64,000 nucleotides of DNA from UBA6080 sp964607515 (GTDB lineage Bacteria > Fermentibacterota > Fermentibacteria > Fermentibacterales > JCC-6): contig CAZSKU010000006.1 of the NCBI GenBank assembly GCA_964607515.1, positions 48,407 to 112,406 on the forward strand, given 5' to 3'. How positions within the stretch are numbered: the first letter of the stretch is position 1; the number at the start of each line of letters is the position of its first letter. The translations under genes and the position numbers were made by a program. Below are positions 54,553 to 63,515 of the stretch, piece after piece. The notes beneath the pieces were generated by a model, which did no database searches, was not told the DNA's origin, and saw nothing but the letters and a program-made list of their open reading frames with translations.

Positions 54553-56112
54553 ATGAAAACCAGGGATCCTGCCGCTTTCATAATCACCGTTGCAGCCGCT
54601 CAGCTGCTTTTCTACCTCTACTCGGCGTTCCTGTCGGGCAGTTCAAACTATGGGTTCAACCAGATGAGACATTCCGGCCCCACGACGGTGATAGCGCTGC
54701 TCCTGGCGTTCGCCGGCCTGTCGTACATGGTGCGCCGTTCCATTCTTCCCGCCGGAGAGATTCCGAAGGAAATCCCGGTCTGGCGGTCGCCGTGGACTTA
54801 CCTCACAGCAGCGGCTGGCCTGGCGGTCTTCCTGCTCCTGAAGACGGGTTTCATGAACGACGACGGGCTGCAGAACGCTTTTGCTCTTCAAGCCGGCATC
54901 TACAGGATACGAATGGACGAGATCCTCACAGGGGTCATTCTCGAATCGGTCTGGAGGGCTTGGGGAAACCCTGCATCCTTCAACCCATTCGACGTGTTCG
55001 CGTCATTCTCCGCAGTTATGGGGTTCGTCTTCATTCTGGCCGCGACGGGTTTCGCCAGAAGGGAAATGGGAGGAAGATGGCTCCTGTTCGTGGTACTTCT
55101 GGTCTCGGGCGGATTCATGCAGGGCTTCTTCGGGGACGTCGAGAACTACGCCGGCGTGATGGCCATTTCCATGGCCTACATCTGGTCCGCGCGGGAATTC
55201 CTGAAGGGCAGGGTAAGCATACTGACCCCGGGCCTGGTGTTCGGCGCCGCGGTGAGCATGCACCTGCTGGCTCTGTGCATGGCGCCGGCCCATCTCCTCC
55301 TTCTGTTCACCGCATGGAGGCGGAAAGGGAGGATACTGGCATCTGCCTCCATCGCCGTCACCGCAGTCTGCATTCTGATGGTCTTCCTGACGGCCGCGGA
55401 GATGAGCCTGGACATCAGAAACCTGGGCAACAGCCATCTGCTGGGTTCGGGCACCGACAGAACCACCGCCGACATGATTGCCGTTCCATCGGCCACCTAT
55501 TTCAACGCGGTCACCAGTGTCCAGTATCTGCTGTTCCCTTTCTGGTGGGTTCCTGTGCTGCTGTTTCTCACGGGCAACATTGAAATGGACCGATTCGACC
55601 GGTTCCTGATCACGGCATCGGCGGGATTCATGCTCATGGCGTACCTGTGGAAACTCAGCCTGGGGCCCTATTTCGACTGGAACCTGCTGGCCGCCGGCGC
55701 CATCCCGCCCTCGGTGCTGACCTGGAGGAATCTTCTGAAACCCGCCTCCGCAGGACTGAGGACAGCCGTCCCCCTGGCGCTGGCCTTCATGGGACTTGTC
55801 CACTCAGGGTCATGGATTGCATCGAACCATGCCTCGTTCTCCATGCCCAGGTACGACGTGATGACTGAACTTCTGGAGATGGAGAAGAGCGACAGGTACG
55901 TGATTCCCGTGGAGTACAGAAGACACGGAAACAGCGAGCCTGAGGGTGCCTCTATCGAACGGTCACACAACGCCCAAAACCCGGCCCCTCGCCGGATTCC
56001 AGACCGACACAGCCTTCCCTGCCACCGAAAGACCGGCATGATTCCATTCCGAACCGCCGTCGGCTACCCTCAGAAAACGGCGTATATGAATGGAGCCAGG
56101 GCGGAGCCCTGA
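54553..56112 (+). CDS. GT-C-like multi-pass membrane protein, C-terminus possibly aberrant
   Basis: 519 aa. Residues 1 to about 450 form roughly ten membrane helices with a Gly/Phe/Tyr-rich pattern, and FMNDDGLQNAFALQAGI in the first large loop recalls the acidic motif of GT-C glycosyltransferases, which use polyprenyl-linked sugars. The exact family was not recognised. The last 60 residues or so (from EYRRHGNSEPEGAS) are Arg/Pro/His-rich and unlike the rest, so the true end may have been lost by frameshift or recombination. The final 43 nt overlap the DUF5989 gene on the other strand. No ribosome site is seen. Confidence 0.7.
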   Translation: MKTRDPAAFIITVAAAQLLFYLYSAFLSGSSNYGFNQMRHSGPTTVIALLLAFAGLSYMVRRSILPAGEIPKEIPVWRSPWTYLTAAAGLAVFLLLKTGFMNDDGLQNAFALQAGIYRIRMDEILTGVILESVWRAWGNPASFNPFDVFASFSAVMGFVFILAATGFARREMGGRWLLFVVLLVSGGFMQGFFGDVENYAGVMAISMAYIWSAREFLKGRVSILTPGLVFGAAVSMHLLALCMAPAHLLLLFTAWRRKGRILASASIAVTAVCILMVFLTAAEMSLDIRNLGNSHLLGSGTDRTTADMIAVPSATYFNAVTSVQYLLFPFWWVPVLLFLTGNIEMDRFDRFLITASAGFMLMAYLWKLSLGPYFDWNLLAAGAIPPSVLTWRNLLKPASAGLRTAVPLALAFMGLVHSGSWIASNHASFSMPRYDVMTELLEMEKSDRYVIPVEYRRHGNSEPEGASIERSHNAQNPAPRRIPDRHSLPCHRKTGMIPFRTAVGYPQKTAYMNGARAEP

Positions 56113-56219
56113 GCGGCCACCAGCACCACTCCCAGAAGCAGCAGAACAATGATAATCGGGGCCAGCCAGTACTTGCGCCGGGCCTTCACGAAACCCCATA
56201 TCTCTGCGAACTTTCCCAT
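56070..56219 (-). CDS. DUF5989-type small membrane protein
   Basis: A 49-aa protein: MGKFAEIWGFVKARRKYWL, then a single membrane helix APIIIVLLLLGVVLVAAQGS and ALAPFIYAVF. This matches the short DUF5989 family that accompanies SxtJ and NodU/CmcH-type carbamoyltransferases in many genomes, which is the arrangement here. It is too small for routine gene finding. The role is unknown, perhaps a membrane subunit for the carbamoyltransferase. Confidence 0.8.
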   Translation of the reverse strand: MGKFAEIWGFVKARRKYWLAPIIIVLLLLGVVLVAAQGSALAPFIYAVF

Positions 56220-56261
56220 GTAAGCCCCTTCGTCGTATCGGCGAATCAGTCCGTCACCGAA

Positions 56262-56648
56262 TCAGTACGGTTTGTCGGGCCTGCTCCAGGGCCCGTCGTT
56301 CTCGATGGAAACCCAGCATGTGGAGCACTTGCTCGAACGCATTCTCAGCGGATCCTTGCCGAACAGCCTCATCAGCAAACCGGCGGGGGTGATGACCAGG
56401 AAGAAAAATACGGTGAGTATCACATGGGTCACCACGAACCCGAGAACCGCCGCGAGTTTCATCCAGAACCACTCCACCGGCTTCAGGATTCCCGGGAAGG
56501 CAAGCCCGGACAGGGCGAACGCCCCGGCCAGCCCGGCGGCAGCCGGCCACCAGCCCCGGTCCCTGAGAAGCCCCAGGACTCCGATGACCGCCAGCGCCCC
56601 GGCCATCACCAGGCCGAAGCCGCGCAGACGTTTCTCAGTCGAGTTCAT
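56262..56648 (-). CDS. SxtJ-like membrane protein
   Basis: 128 aa with four hydrophobic stretches (including LVMAGALAVIGVLGLL and VVTHVILTVFFFLVITPAGLLMR). It fits the SxtJ family, named from the saxitoxin locus, and sits in the same place next to a carbamoyltransferase. The C-terminal tail SSKCSTCWVSIENDGPWSRP is soluble and has a C-x-x-C. The ATG at 56648 overlaps the carbamoyltransferase by 14 nt; a longer start at 56678 is inside that gene. Confidence 0.8.
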   Translation of the reverse strand: MNSTEKRLRGFGLVMAGALAVIGVLGLLRDRGWWPAAAGLAGAFALSGLAFPGILKPVEWFWMKLAAVLGFVVTHVILTVFFFLVITPAGLLMRLFGKDPLRMRSSKCSTCWVSIENDGPWSRPDKPY

Positions 56649-58452
56649 AGATGCTTCTCCAATCAACGGTATCGTCAAGGGGGGGTTGCTCCTCCTTCAG
56701 CAGGAGACAGTTCTCCAGGGCCAGCACGTCCATCTCGGTGCGCATGAAACACAGGTAGGCGTCCTTGGGAGTGCACACGATGGGCTCACCCCTGACGTTG
56801 AAGCTGGTGTTGATGATCACGCCGTAACCGGTCTTCTCCCTGAATCTCTCGATCAGGGCGTGGTACCTGGGGTTGTCCTCCCGGGATACGGTCTGAATCC
56901 GGGCCGAATTGTTGACATGGGTTATCGCCGGAAGTTCCGACCTGGGAACTTTCAGCATGTCCAGCCCTTCGAGGCTCTTCTCCTCCTCGGACAGCTCCCT
57001 GAGCCGGTCGGCCCTCACTGGGACCGTCAGAAGCATGTATGGGCTGGCCCCCCGGATCTCGAAGTAGTCCGGGGCGTTCTCTATCAGAACCGAGGGCGCG
57101 AAGGGCCGGAATCCCTCCCGGTACTTTATCTTCAGGTTCATGGTGCGCTGCATGGAGGAGGATCTGGCGTCCCCCAGGATGGACCTGTTGCCCAGAGCCC
57201 TGGGGCCGAACTCCATTCTGCCTCCGAACCAGCCCACCACCTTCTGCCCCGCAATCGCATCCGCCACCCTGTCGTAGAGTTCCTGGTCCTCGAGACGGGT
57301 GTAGGGGTAGCCCTTCTTCTTCAGCCACGACTCCACCACGTCAGTGGACCAGGATGGCCCCAGAAGGCTTGCCTTCTGGGAGTCGCGCACTCCGTCGGCG
57401 GTTCTGGGGTTCCCTTGCACCTGGTACCAGGTGAACAGGGCCGCCCCAAGGGCTCCTCCGGCGTCGCCGGCTGCGGGCTGTATCCACATGCCGTCGAAGA
57501 TTCCTTCCCTGAGAATCTTCCCGTTGGCCACGCAGTTCAGAGCGACTCCGCCGGCCAGACAGAGGTTCGCCAGCCCGGTCTCCTTCCGGACGTGCCTTGC
57601 CATTCTCAGGATTATCTCCTCGGTGACGGCCTGAATTGAGGCTGCAATATCCATGTCGAGCCTTCTCACAGGAGTCTCCGGTTCCCTGGGCGGCGCCCCG
57701 AAAAGCCTGTGGAACCTGCCCGACGTCATGGTCAGCCCCTGGCAGTAGTTGAAGTAGGCCATGTTCATCCGGAAGCTTCCGTCATCCCTGAGTTCCAGAA
57801 GCTTCTCCAGGATGAGGTCTCTGTAGACGGGCCGTCCGTAGGGAGCCAGCCCCATGAGCTTGTACTCGCCGGAATTCACCCGGAAACCCGTGTAGTAGGT
57901 GAAAGCGCTGTAAAGAAGCCCCAGGCTGTGGGGGAACCGGAGTTCGCCCCGCAACTCGATCCTGTTGTCCCTGCCCGAGCCCCAGGTTCCGGTGGCCCAC
58001 TCCCCCACTCCGTCCAGGGTCAGTATGGCGGCCTCCCGGAAGGGCGACGGGAAGAAGGCGCTGGCGGCGTGGGACTGGTGGTGCTCCGGGAAGATGACCC
58101 TGCCGTCCCAGCCCAGGCTCTTCCTTATCTCGTCCCCCATCCAGAGCTTCTTCTTCAGCCATACCGGCATGGCCTTCAAAAACGAGGGGAGACCGGAGGG
58201 AGCGAAGGAAAGGTATGTCTCCAGCAGCCTCTCGAAGGTGATGAAGGGTTTGTCATAGAATGCCACGGCGTCAAGTTCCGCCGGCTTCACACCCCCCGCG
58301 GACAGGCAGTAGTTGACCGCGTTCCCGGGGAAACCGCTGTCGTGCTTCTTCCTTGTGAAACGTTCCTCCTGGGCGGCGGCGACGATCTTACCGTCGCGGA
58401 CCAGACATGCCGCCGAGTCGTGGTAGAACGCGGAAATTCCCAGAATGTCCAA
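56635..58452 (-). CDS. Carbamoyltransferase (NodU/CmcH/TobZ family)
   Basis: 605 aa. It transfers a carbamoyl group from carbamoyl phosphate to a hydroxyl via carbamoyl-adenylate. The N-terminal Kae1-like domain shows ILGISAFYHDSAACLV, EERFTRKKHDSGFP and the iron-site HHQSHAASAFF. The C-terminal YrdC-like domain includes MEFGPRALGNRSILGDARS and NTSFNVRGEPIVCTP. TTG start follows GGAGG. The SxtJ and DUF5989 partners suggest carbamoylation of a glycan or lipid at the membrane rather than a free metabolite. Confidence 0.93.
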   Translation of the reverse strand: MDILGISAFYHDSAACLVRDGKIVAAAQEERFTRKKHDSGFPGNAVNYCLSAGGVKPAELDAVAFYDKPFITFERLLETYLSFAPSGLPSFLKAMPVWLKKKLWMGDEIRKSLGWDGRVIFPEHHQSHAASAFFPSPFREAAILTLDGVGEWATGTWGSGRDNRIELRGELRFPHSLGLLYSAFTYYTGFRVNSGEYKLMGLAPYGRPVYRDLILEKLLELRDDGSFRMNMAYFNYCQGLTMTSGRFHRLFGAPPREPETPVRRLDMDIAASIQAVTEEIILRMARHVRKETGLANLCLAGGVALNCVANGKILREGIFDGMWIQPAAGDAGGALGAALFTWYQVQGNPRTADGVRDSQKASLLGPSWSTDVVESWLKKKGYPYTRLEDQELYDRVADAIAGQKVVGWFGGRMEFGPRALGNRSILGDARSSSMQRTMNLKIKYREGFRPFAPSVLIENAPDYFEIRGASPYMLLTVPVRADRLRELSEEEKSLEGLDMLKVPRSELPAITHVNNSARIQTVSREDNPRYHALIERFREKTGYGVIINTSFNVRGEPIVCTPKDAYLCFMRTEMDVLALENCLLLKEEQPPLDDTVDWRSIYELD

Positions 58453-58469
58453 TCAGCGCCTCCAAACCT

Positions 58470-59255
58470 TCACTGGGGCGGTAATGTCGCCCACTCCTGT
58501 CTGCAGTACGGGTCTTCGGTGTGCCAGTTCCCCCGGGGGTCCCTGCCCAGCCGGGCGCAGTGGAAGAACACCTCGGGCAGCTCATTCTCCCGGTACATGG
58601 CCTTCAGCGCCCGGATGTCGTAGGTGTATTCCACGATGTCCACAGCCGTTTCGGCGCCCTGCACCACGTCCACCACCGCAAAGGTGCCGCCGCAGGGCCT
58701 GGAGCCGCCCCCCACGCTTCCGGGATTTATCAGAACGCCTCCCGGCCTTCTCACCACCATGGGTTCGTGGGTGTGTCCGCAGGCGAAGATTCCGCAGCCG
58801 TTCCTTGTCAGGAGAAGGTCGTACACTTCGTGGGCGGTGGCTCCGGGCAACCCCTCGGAGGGTCTGCCGGGAAGGCCGTGCACGAAGAGGGCGGGCTGCC
58901 GGTCGAAAACGAAACGCAGTTCGTCCGGCAGGTTCCTGAGGAAGGCGATCTCGTCCCGGGAAAGGTTGTCGGCGGTCCACGCCAGGTACTCCCCGGCGAG
59001 CCTCCTCCAATGAGGATTCTCAAAGACGTCCCCGCAGTCGGGCCTTTTTCTCCCCACGGCCCGGTCGCAGTTCCCCTGGATCGTTTCGATCCCGTGGGAA
59101 CGGATGAACGAGACCACGGGACCCGGCGAAGGGCCGTACTGGACCAGATCGCCGAGGCAGACCGTCATGTCGGGAGCGTACTCCGCCAGGGCCCTCCAGG
59201 CGGCCTCGAGGCCGGGAAGGTTTCCGTGCACGTCGCTCAGAAGGCCGATTCTCAC
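58470..59255 (-). CDS. Calcineurin-like metallophosphoesterase
   Basis: 261 aa of the MJ0936/YfcE-like type. The two-metal site motifs are present: GLLSDVHGNLPGLEAA, VCLGDLVQYGPSPG, IQGNCDRAV, FVHGLPG and ACGHTHEPMVVRR. It hydrolyses phosphodiesters or phosphomonoesters; the substrate is unknown. GTG at 59255 follows GGGGGGAGAAGC. It lies 17 nt upstream of the carbamoyltransferase and is likely co-transcribed with it. Confidence 0.9.
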   Translation of the reverse strand: MRIGLLSDVHGNLPGLEAAWRALAEYAPDMTVCLGDLVQYGPSPGPVVSFIRSHGIETIQGNCDRAVGRKRPDCGDVFENPHWRRLAGEYLAWTADNLSRDEIAFLRNLPDELRFVFDRQPALFVHGLPGRPSEGLPGATAHEVYDLLLTRNGCGIFACGHTHEPMVVRRPGGVLINPGSVGGGSRPCGGTFAVVDVVQGAETAVDIVEYTYDIRALKAMYRENELPEVFFHCARLGRDPRGNWHTEDPYCRQEWATLPPQ

Positions 59256-59313
59256 CGCTTCTCCCCCCAAAATGCCACAAACTTAAAATATATGGGTTCA
59301 GCGGTCAGAACGC

Positions 59314-60426
59314 TCAGTTCCGAAACCTGCCCGCATCCCGCACCACGGCTCCAACCGTGTCCCGATACTTCTGGAGGGGCGTAACGGATATCTCCTGCAG
59401 CGCCCCTGCGTCGTGGGAGTCCACGGCTTCCCTGACATGCGCGCCCCCGGCGAGGATGTCTATGGGCATCCTTTCGTACTCGTACTCGTAGGGAGGGGGG
59501 TTCCAGCGGGTCTGTCCCAATCTGAAACAGTGTTCCAGAATTCCGAGGCCCGCCAGGAAGGGACGGAAGATTTCGGGGTCCGTCACGTGGATCTGGGCCC
59601 CGCCGCACTTCACTCCGGCGTGCTTCTGGAATGTGGGAATGAAGAATACGGGCCTCAGCCGGGCTCCCCTGATGAATCCGGAGCTCTCCAGAGCCTCCAC
59701 GGTTCTCCACGGATCCAGCCAGGGAGCTCCGAACATCTCGAAGGGGCGTGTGGTTCCCCGGCCCTCGGACAGGTTGGTCGCTTCAAGAAGACAGGTCCCC
59801 GGGTAAACCAGCGCGGTGTCCCGGGTGGGCATGTTGGGGCTGGGCATGACCCAGGGGCTATCCCATGGCGCGAGGAGTTCCGGCGCCGGAAGACCGTCCA
59901 TGCAGGCGAACAGCCGGGCCAGCTCCCCCAGGGAGAGCCCGTGCCTCACCGGCAGCGGGTACATGCCCACGAAACTGCTGAAGGCGGGATCGAGGATGGG
60001 CCCCTCCACCAGCTCCCGGCCCAGGGGATTGGGCCTGTCCGCAACGAAGAAAGGGATGCCCATTCCGGCGCATCTTCTCATGGTAAGGGCCATGGTGTAC
60101 ACGTATGTGTAGTATCTGGAGCCTACGTCCACCAGGTCGGCCAGAACCGCGTCAGCCCCGTGGAGCATGGCTTCGGAGGGCATCCTGACCTCTCCGTACA
60201 GGCTGTGCAGTGGAACCCCCAGGGCCGGGTGCGGGAAGCCTTCCCACTCGATCATGTTGTCCTGGGTTTCCGCCCAGAAGCCGTGCTGGGGGCCCAACAC
60301 CGAGTGAAGAAGACCCTTCCGTCGAAGAATCTCCGCGGTTGTCTCGAGGTTTCCATCCACCGCCGCGCAGTGGGAAAGCAGGCTGACACGTCTTCCGGAC
60401 AGCGGTGCAAGGTCCGGGGCAATCAC
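59314..60426 (-). CDS. NamZ-type exo-beta-N-acetylmuramidase (DUF1343)
   Basis: 370 aa. Hallmarks of DUF1343 are LGPQHGFWAETQDNMIEWEG, VADRPNPLGRELVEG, YPGTCLLEATNLSEGRG and TTRPFEMFGAPW. NamZ in Bacillus subtilis and Tannerella releases terminal MurNAc from glycan fragments. There is no obvious signal peptide, so it may work on imported fragments. GTG at 60426 overlaps the hydrolase stop (GTGA). With alanine racemase two genes upstream it makes a small peptidoglycan unit. Confidence 0.85.
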   Translation of the reverse strand: MIAPDLAPLSGRRVSLLSHCAAVDGNLETTAEILRRKGLLHSVLGPQHGFWAETQDNMIEWEGFPHPALGVPLHSLYGEVRMPSEAMLHGADAVLADLVDVGSRYYTYVYTMALTMRRCAGMGIPFFVADRPNPLGRELVEGPILDPAFSSFVGMYPLPVRHGLSLGELARLFACMDGLPAPELLAPWDSPWVMPSPNMPTRDTALVYPGTCLLEATNLSEGRGTTRPFEMFGAPWLDPWRTVEALESSGFIRGARLRPVFFIPTFQKHAGVKCGGAQIHVTDPEIFRPFLAGLGILEHCFRLGQTRWNPPPYEYEYERMPIDILAGGAHVREAVDSHDAGALQEISVTPLQKYRDTVGAVVRDAGRFRN

Positions 60427-61175
60427 AGGACGAAACTGTCTCCGTTGACGGGTATGCGGAAGTCTGTTCCCAACTCGGTTACGGTCTCCTCCCTCAACCT
60501 CTTCTTGAGGTGGAAAGCGAAGCAGGTCACATCGGGCCTGCCCAGGAGCGCCATCTGCTCCCTGGCAAGGCCGGGGCAGAGGTGGTCGCTGGCCACCGCC
60601 AGGTCCTTGAGCCTGTCGGGAAAGGAGCATTCCACCCAGGCCATGGAGAGTTCCGGGATTTCCGCGGCTCTGCGCCAGATCTCCTCGGTGGGCCCGGTAT
60701 CTCCGCTGTAGACCATTGCTGAACTGCCGGACCTGAAGATGAAACCCCTGGCCCCGGCGGGGTGGTTCACGGGAACCGCCATGGCGGCTATATCTCCGGA
60801 AAGCTGAAACCATTCCAGGTCGGGCATCTCCCGGTACTGAAGCACCGGGCCGTTATCGGTGGTTATCCTGCTGAAATCGGGCCACAGCCGGTCGTTCAGG
60901 TAGTGTTCCCTGATTATGGAAATACAGGCCCTGCTGCCCATGACCGTAAGGGGCCTTTTCCTGAAGCCGGAGACGTTGTCCAGAAGAAACCCCAGTTCCA
61001 GGATGTGGTCCAGGTGCGCATGGGTCAGAAGAACCATGTCAAGACCGTCCTGAATTCTCGGCGGGACGCTGCAGGCGCTTCCGGCGTCCAGCATGACCCG
61101 GTGCCCCAGGAGCATGGTCACCAGCCGGCTCTCCTCCAGGCGGGAGCCTTCGCAGCCTATCACCCGGAAGTTCAC
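60423..61175 (-). CDS. Metallo-beta-lactamase-fold hydrolase (class II cAMP phosphodiesterase or RNase Z-like)
   Basis: 250 aa. The start FRVIGCEGSRLEESRLVTML and the motif LLTHAHLDHILELGFLLDN are typical of class II cyclic-nucleotide phosphodiesterases (PDE type, as in Vibrio CpdP) and related MBL proteins. Further metal ligands lie in VYSGDTGPT and FHLKKR. Whether it hydrolyses cAMP is uncertain. GTG at 61175 overlaps the alr stop (GTGA). Confidence 0.82.
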   Translation of the reverse strand: MNFRVIGCEGSRLEESRLVTMLLGHRVMLDAGSACSVPPRIQDGLDMVLLTHAHLDHILELGFLLDNVSGFRKRPLTVMGSRACISIIREHYLNDRLWPDFSRITTDNGPVLQYREMPDLEWFQLSGDIAAMAVPVNHPAGARGFIFRSGSSAMVYSGDTGPTEEIWRRAAEIPELSMAWVECSFPDRLKDLAVASDHLCPGLAREQMALLGRPDVTCFAFHLKKRLREETVTELGTDFRIPVNGDSFVL

Positions 61176-62314
61176 GCCGTACCTGTCCGTATTCTGCGGG
61201 GAAGCAGGGGCGAGACTCCGGTGACGATTTCGTAGTTGATGGTGCCGCACCAGGAGGCCATGAGTTCGGCGGACACCGTCTCGTCTCCCGAGGAACCGAG
61301 CAGCACCGCCTCGTCCTCCAGCCGGACCCCCGGAATGTCGGTGACGTCCACCATGATCAGGTTCATGCAGACCCTTCCGAGAACCGGGGCCCGCATCCCC
61401 CTCACCAGAACCCACCCCACATTTCCCGCGGAGCGGCGGTAACCGTCGGCGTATCCGACGGGAAGCACCCCCATCACCGTGGGCCTGGTTGTCCTGTAGG
61501 TGCAGCCGTAGCCGATGTAGCAGCCCCTGGGAACGTCCTTGACCTGGACCACCCGGGTCTTCCAGGTCATGACGGGCTTCAGGTCGGGGATGGGAATCCC
61601 CGCGGTCTCCGCTGACAGCCTGGTTTCCCGGGAGGGCCAGAGCCCGTAGGTTCCTATGCCCGTCCTGAGCATGTTGAAGTGGGTTTCCCTGAACAGTATC
61701 GCCGCGGCGGTGCATGCGGTGTGCTTGACCGGCGGATCTATCCCGTCGGCAGCGAGTTCGGCGCAGACCCTTTCGAAGGTCTCCAGCTGCATCTTCGCGT
61801 AGGCGTGTTCCAGGGTGTCCTCTATGTTGGCGAAGTGGGTGCTGATCCCCTCCAGATAGACTCCCGGAGTGTTCTGAACCTCCCGGGCGAAGCCCGGAGC
61901 GTGTTCCGGCAGAACGCCCTGCCTCCAGGTTCCGGTCTCCAGGTGAAGGTGCAGCCTGAGCCGTTTCGGCGAGGGAGGAAGGGAGGAAACCGCAGCCAGG
62001 GTTTCCCTGTTGTAGACCACCATCCGAAGCCCCGCTTCACGGGCCTCGGCAAGCCTGGACAGGTCAACGTGACCCAGAAGAAGCACGGGACGGGTCTCCC
62101 CCAGACCCCGGAGTTCCAGCCCCTCGTCCAGGGAGTTCACGGCCAGCCACCCGGCTTCGTCCAGAAGCCCTCTGATCTCCCGGACGCCGTGGCCGTATGC
62201 GTTGCTCTTCACCACCGCGCAGTGGACGCCTGAAAAACCGTGACACCGGCGCATCTCCCTGAGGTTGTGATCCGGAGCGCCGGCTTCCAGTTCCACCCAC
62301 ACAAGGCTGCTCAT
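61172..62314 (-). CDS. alr: Alanine racemase
   Basis: PLP enzyme making D-alanine for the cell wall. 380 aa. The PLP-binding Lys is in HCAVVKSNAYGHGV, the second catalytic Tyr is in CYIGYGCTYRTTRPT, and the C-terminal beta domain has GRVCMNLIMVDVTDI and CGTINYEIVTGVSPLLPRR. It opens the operon alr-MBL-NamZ. The plus-strand gene starts 91 nt away, divergently. Confidence 0.95.
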   Translation of the reverse strand: MSSLVWVELEAGAPDHNLREMRRCHGFSGVHCAVVKSNAYGHGVREIRGLLDEAGWLAVNSLDEGLELRGLGETRPVLLLGHVDLSRLAEAREAGLRMVVYNRETLAAVSSLPPSPKRLRLHLHLETGTWRQGVLPEHAPGFAREVQNTPGVYLEGISTHFANIEDTLEHAYAKMQLETFERVCAELAADGIDPPVKHTACTAAAILFRETHFNMLRTGIGTYGLWPSRETRLSAETAGIPIPDLKPVMTWKTRVVQVKDVPRGCYIGYGCTYRTTRPTVMGVLPVGYADGYRRSAGNVGWVLVRGMRAPVLGRVCMNLIMVDVTDIPGVRLEDEAVLLGSSGDETVSAELMASWCGTINYEIVTGVSPLLPRRIRTGTA

Positions 62315-62404
62315 GAGTCAAGAATACTCTGAAAGGGCGCACCCCGCAAGGAAACCCGTGGACAGGCCCCTCCGGTTATATTGCGGGACTGAAAGGCGGT
62401 GATC

Positions 62405-63487
62405 ATGGCTGACGTGTACTTCCTGCCCCTGAAGGACATGAATCGTGAAGGATTCGAAAGGCTTGCGTCCCACGCCGGGCAGATCGTCCCGGAACGGAGC
62501 ACCAGCCTAGTGGCGGTGAAGATTCACCCCGGAGAGGAGGGCAACACTACGTTCATCCCTCCGCGGCTGGTCGGGATGATGGTGGATGCCCTGAAACTGC
62601 CCGCCGGCAGGACTTTCCTGACGGACACCACTGTGCTTTACGGAGGAAGGAGGATGTCCGCGCCGGATTACCATCTCCTGGCCCACGAGCACGGCTTCCG
62701 TTTGCCCGATCTGCCCCCCTTCATCGTGGCCGACGGACTCAGGGGAACCAGCGAGCTGAAGGTGGAGCTTCCCAGCTGGTGCTCGACCCGCTCCGCCAGA
62801 CTGGCCTCGATCCTGGGGGAAACCGACGCGGCGGTGATTCTGAGCCACTTCAAGGGGCACCTGCTGGCGGGGTTCGGAGGGGCTGTGAAGAACCTGGGAA
62901 TGGGGCTGGCCTCCAGGGGAGGAAAACTCTTCCAGCACTCCTCCGTCAAGCCGAAGGTCAAGGAGAAGTTCTGCACGGGCTGCGGAACCTGCGCCGAGTT
63001 CTGCGGCTCCGGAGCACTGGCCATCGAATCGGGGGTTGCGGTGCTGAACACCGGCCGGTGCACCGGCTGCGGGGAGTGCCTTCAGAGGTGTCCTTCCGGG
63101 GCAATAGGGGTGAACTGGAACCAGGAAGCCGGGGATTTCCTCACCAGGATGACGGAGTACGCCCTGGCGGTTACTCTCACGGTTAAGGTGAAGTTCTGCG
63201 TCAACTTCCTTCTTGACGTCACCCCGGACTGCGACTGCATGAGGTCCGGAGGTCGCCCGATGGTGGCCGACATAGGGGTTCTCGGTTCAAAGGATCCGAT
63301 ATCCCTGGACCAGGCCTCACTGGACTTGGTCACCGCTGCGGAAACCGTGGAAGGTTCCCCGGTGACATGCCCGGCGGGGACCGACAAGTTTACCGCCCTC
63401 AGGCCCCGGAGCAACGGCTCCCTGGCCCTCGAGACGGCCGAGCGGATCGGTCTGGGCAGCAGGAAATACCGGTTGGTGGAGGTCTAG
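62405..63487 (+). CDS. DUF362 protein with two [4Fe-4S] ferredoxin motifs
   Basis: 360 aa. The N-terminal two thirds is the DUF362 fold (VAVKIHPGEEGNTTFIPPR, VILSHFKGHLLAGFGGAVKNLGMG). A ferredoxin insert follows with CTGCGTCAEFCGSGA and CTGCGECLQRCPSGAIG, giving two clusters. DUF362 proteins act in electron transfer and assembly in anaerobes; the precise role is unknown. ATG at 62405 after GGCGG is preferred; an ATG 6 nt upstream is also in frame. The stop is followed by a hairpin. Confidence 0.88.
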   Translation: MADVYFLPLKDMNREGFERLASHAGQIVPERSTSLVAVKIHPGEEGNTTFIPPRLVGMMVDALKLPAGRTFLTDTTVLYGGRRMSAPDYHLLAHEHGFRLPDLPPFIVADGLRGTSELKVELPSWCSTRSARLASILGETDAAVILSHFKGHLLAGFGGAVKNLGMGLASRGGKLFQHSSVKPKVKEKFCTGCGTCAEFCGSGALAIESGVAVLNTGRCTGCGECLQRCPSGAIGVNWNQEAGDFLTRMTEYALAVTLTVKVKFCVNFLLDVTPDCDCMRSGGRPMVADIGVLGSKDPISLDQASLDLVTAAETVEGSPVTCPAGTDKFTALRPRSNGSLALETAERIGLGSRKYRLVEV

Positions 63488-63504
63488 GCCTTCGACCGAA
63501 GGCC
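63487..63504. terminator. Palindromic hairpin between convergent genes
   Basis: GGCCTTCG-AC-CGAAGGCC, a perfect 8-bp stem, begins at the last base of the DUF362 stop codon and lies 12 nt from the stop of the convergent gene. It has no T-run, so it would be a two-way stabilising hairpin or weak terminator. Confidence 0.4.
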
Positions 63505-63515
63505 GAGGGTTATCC

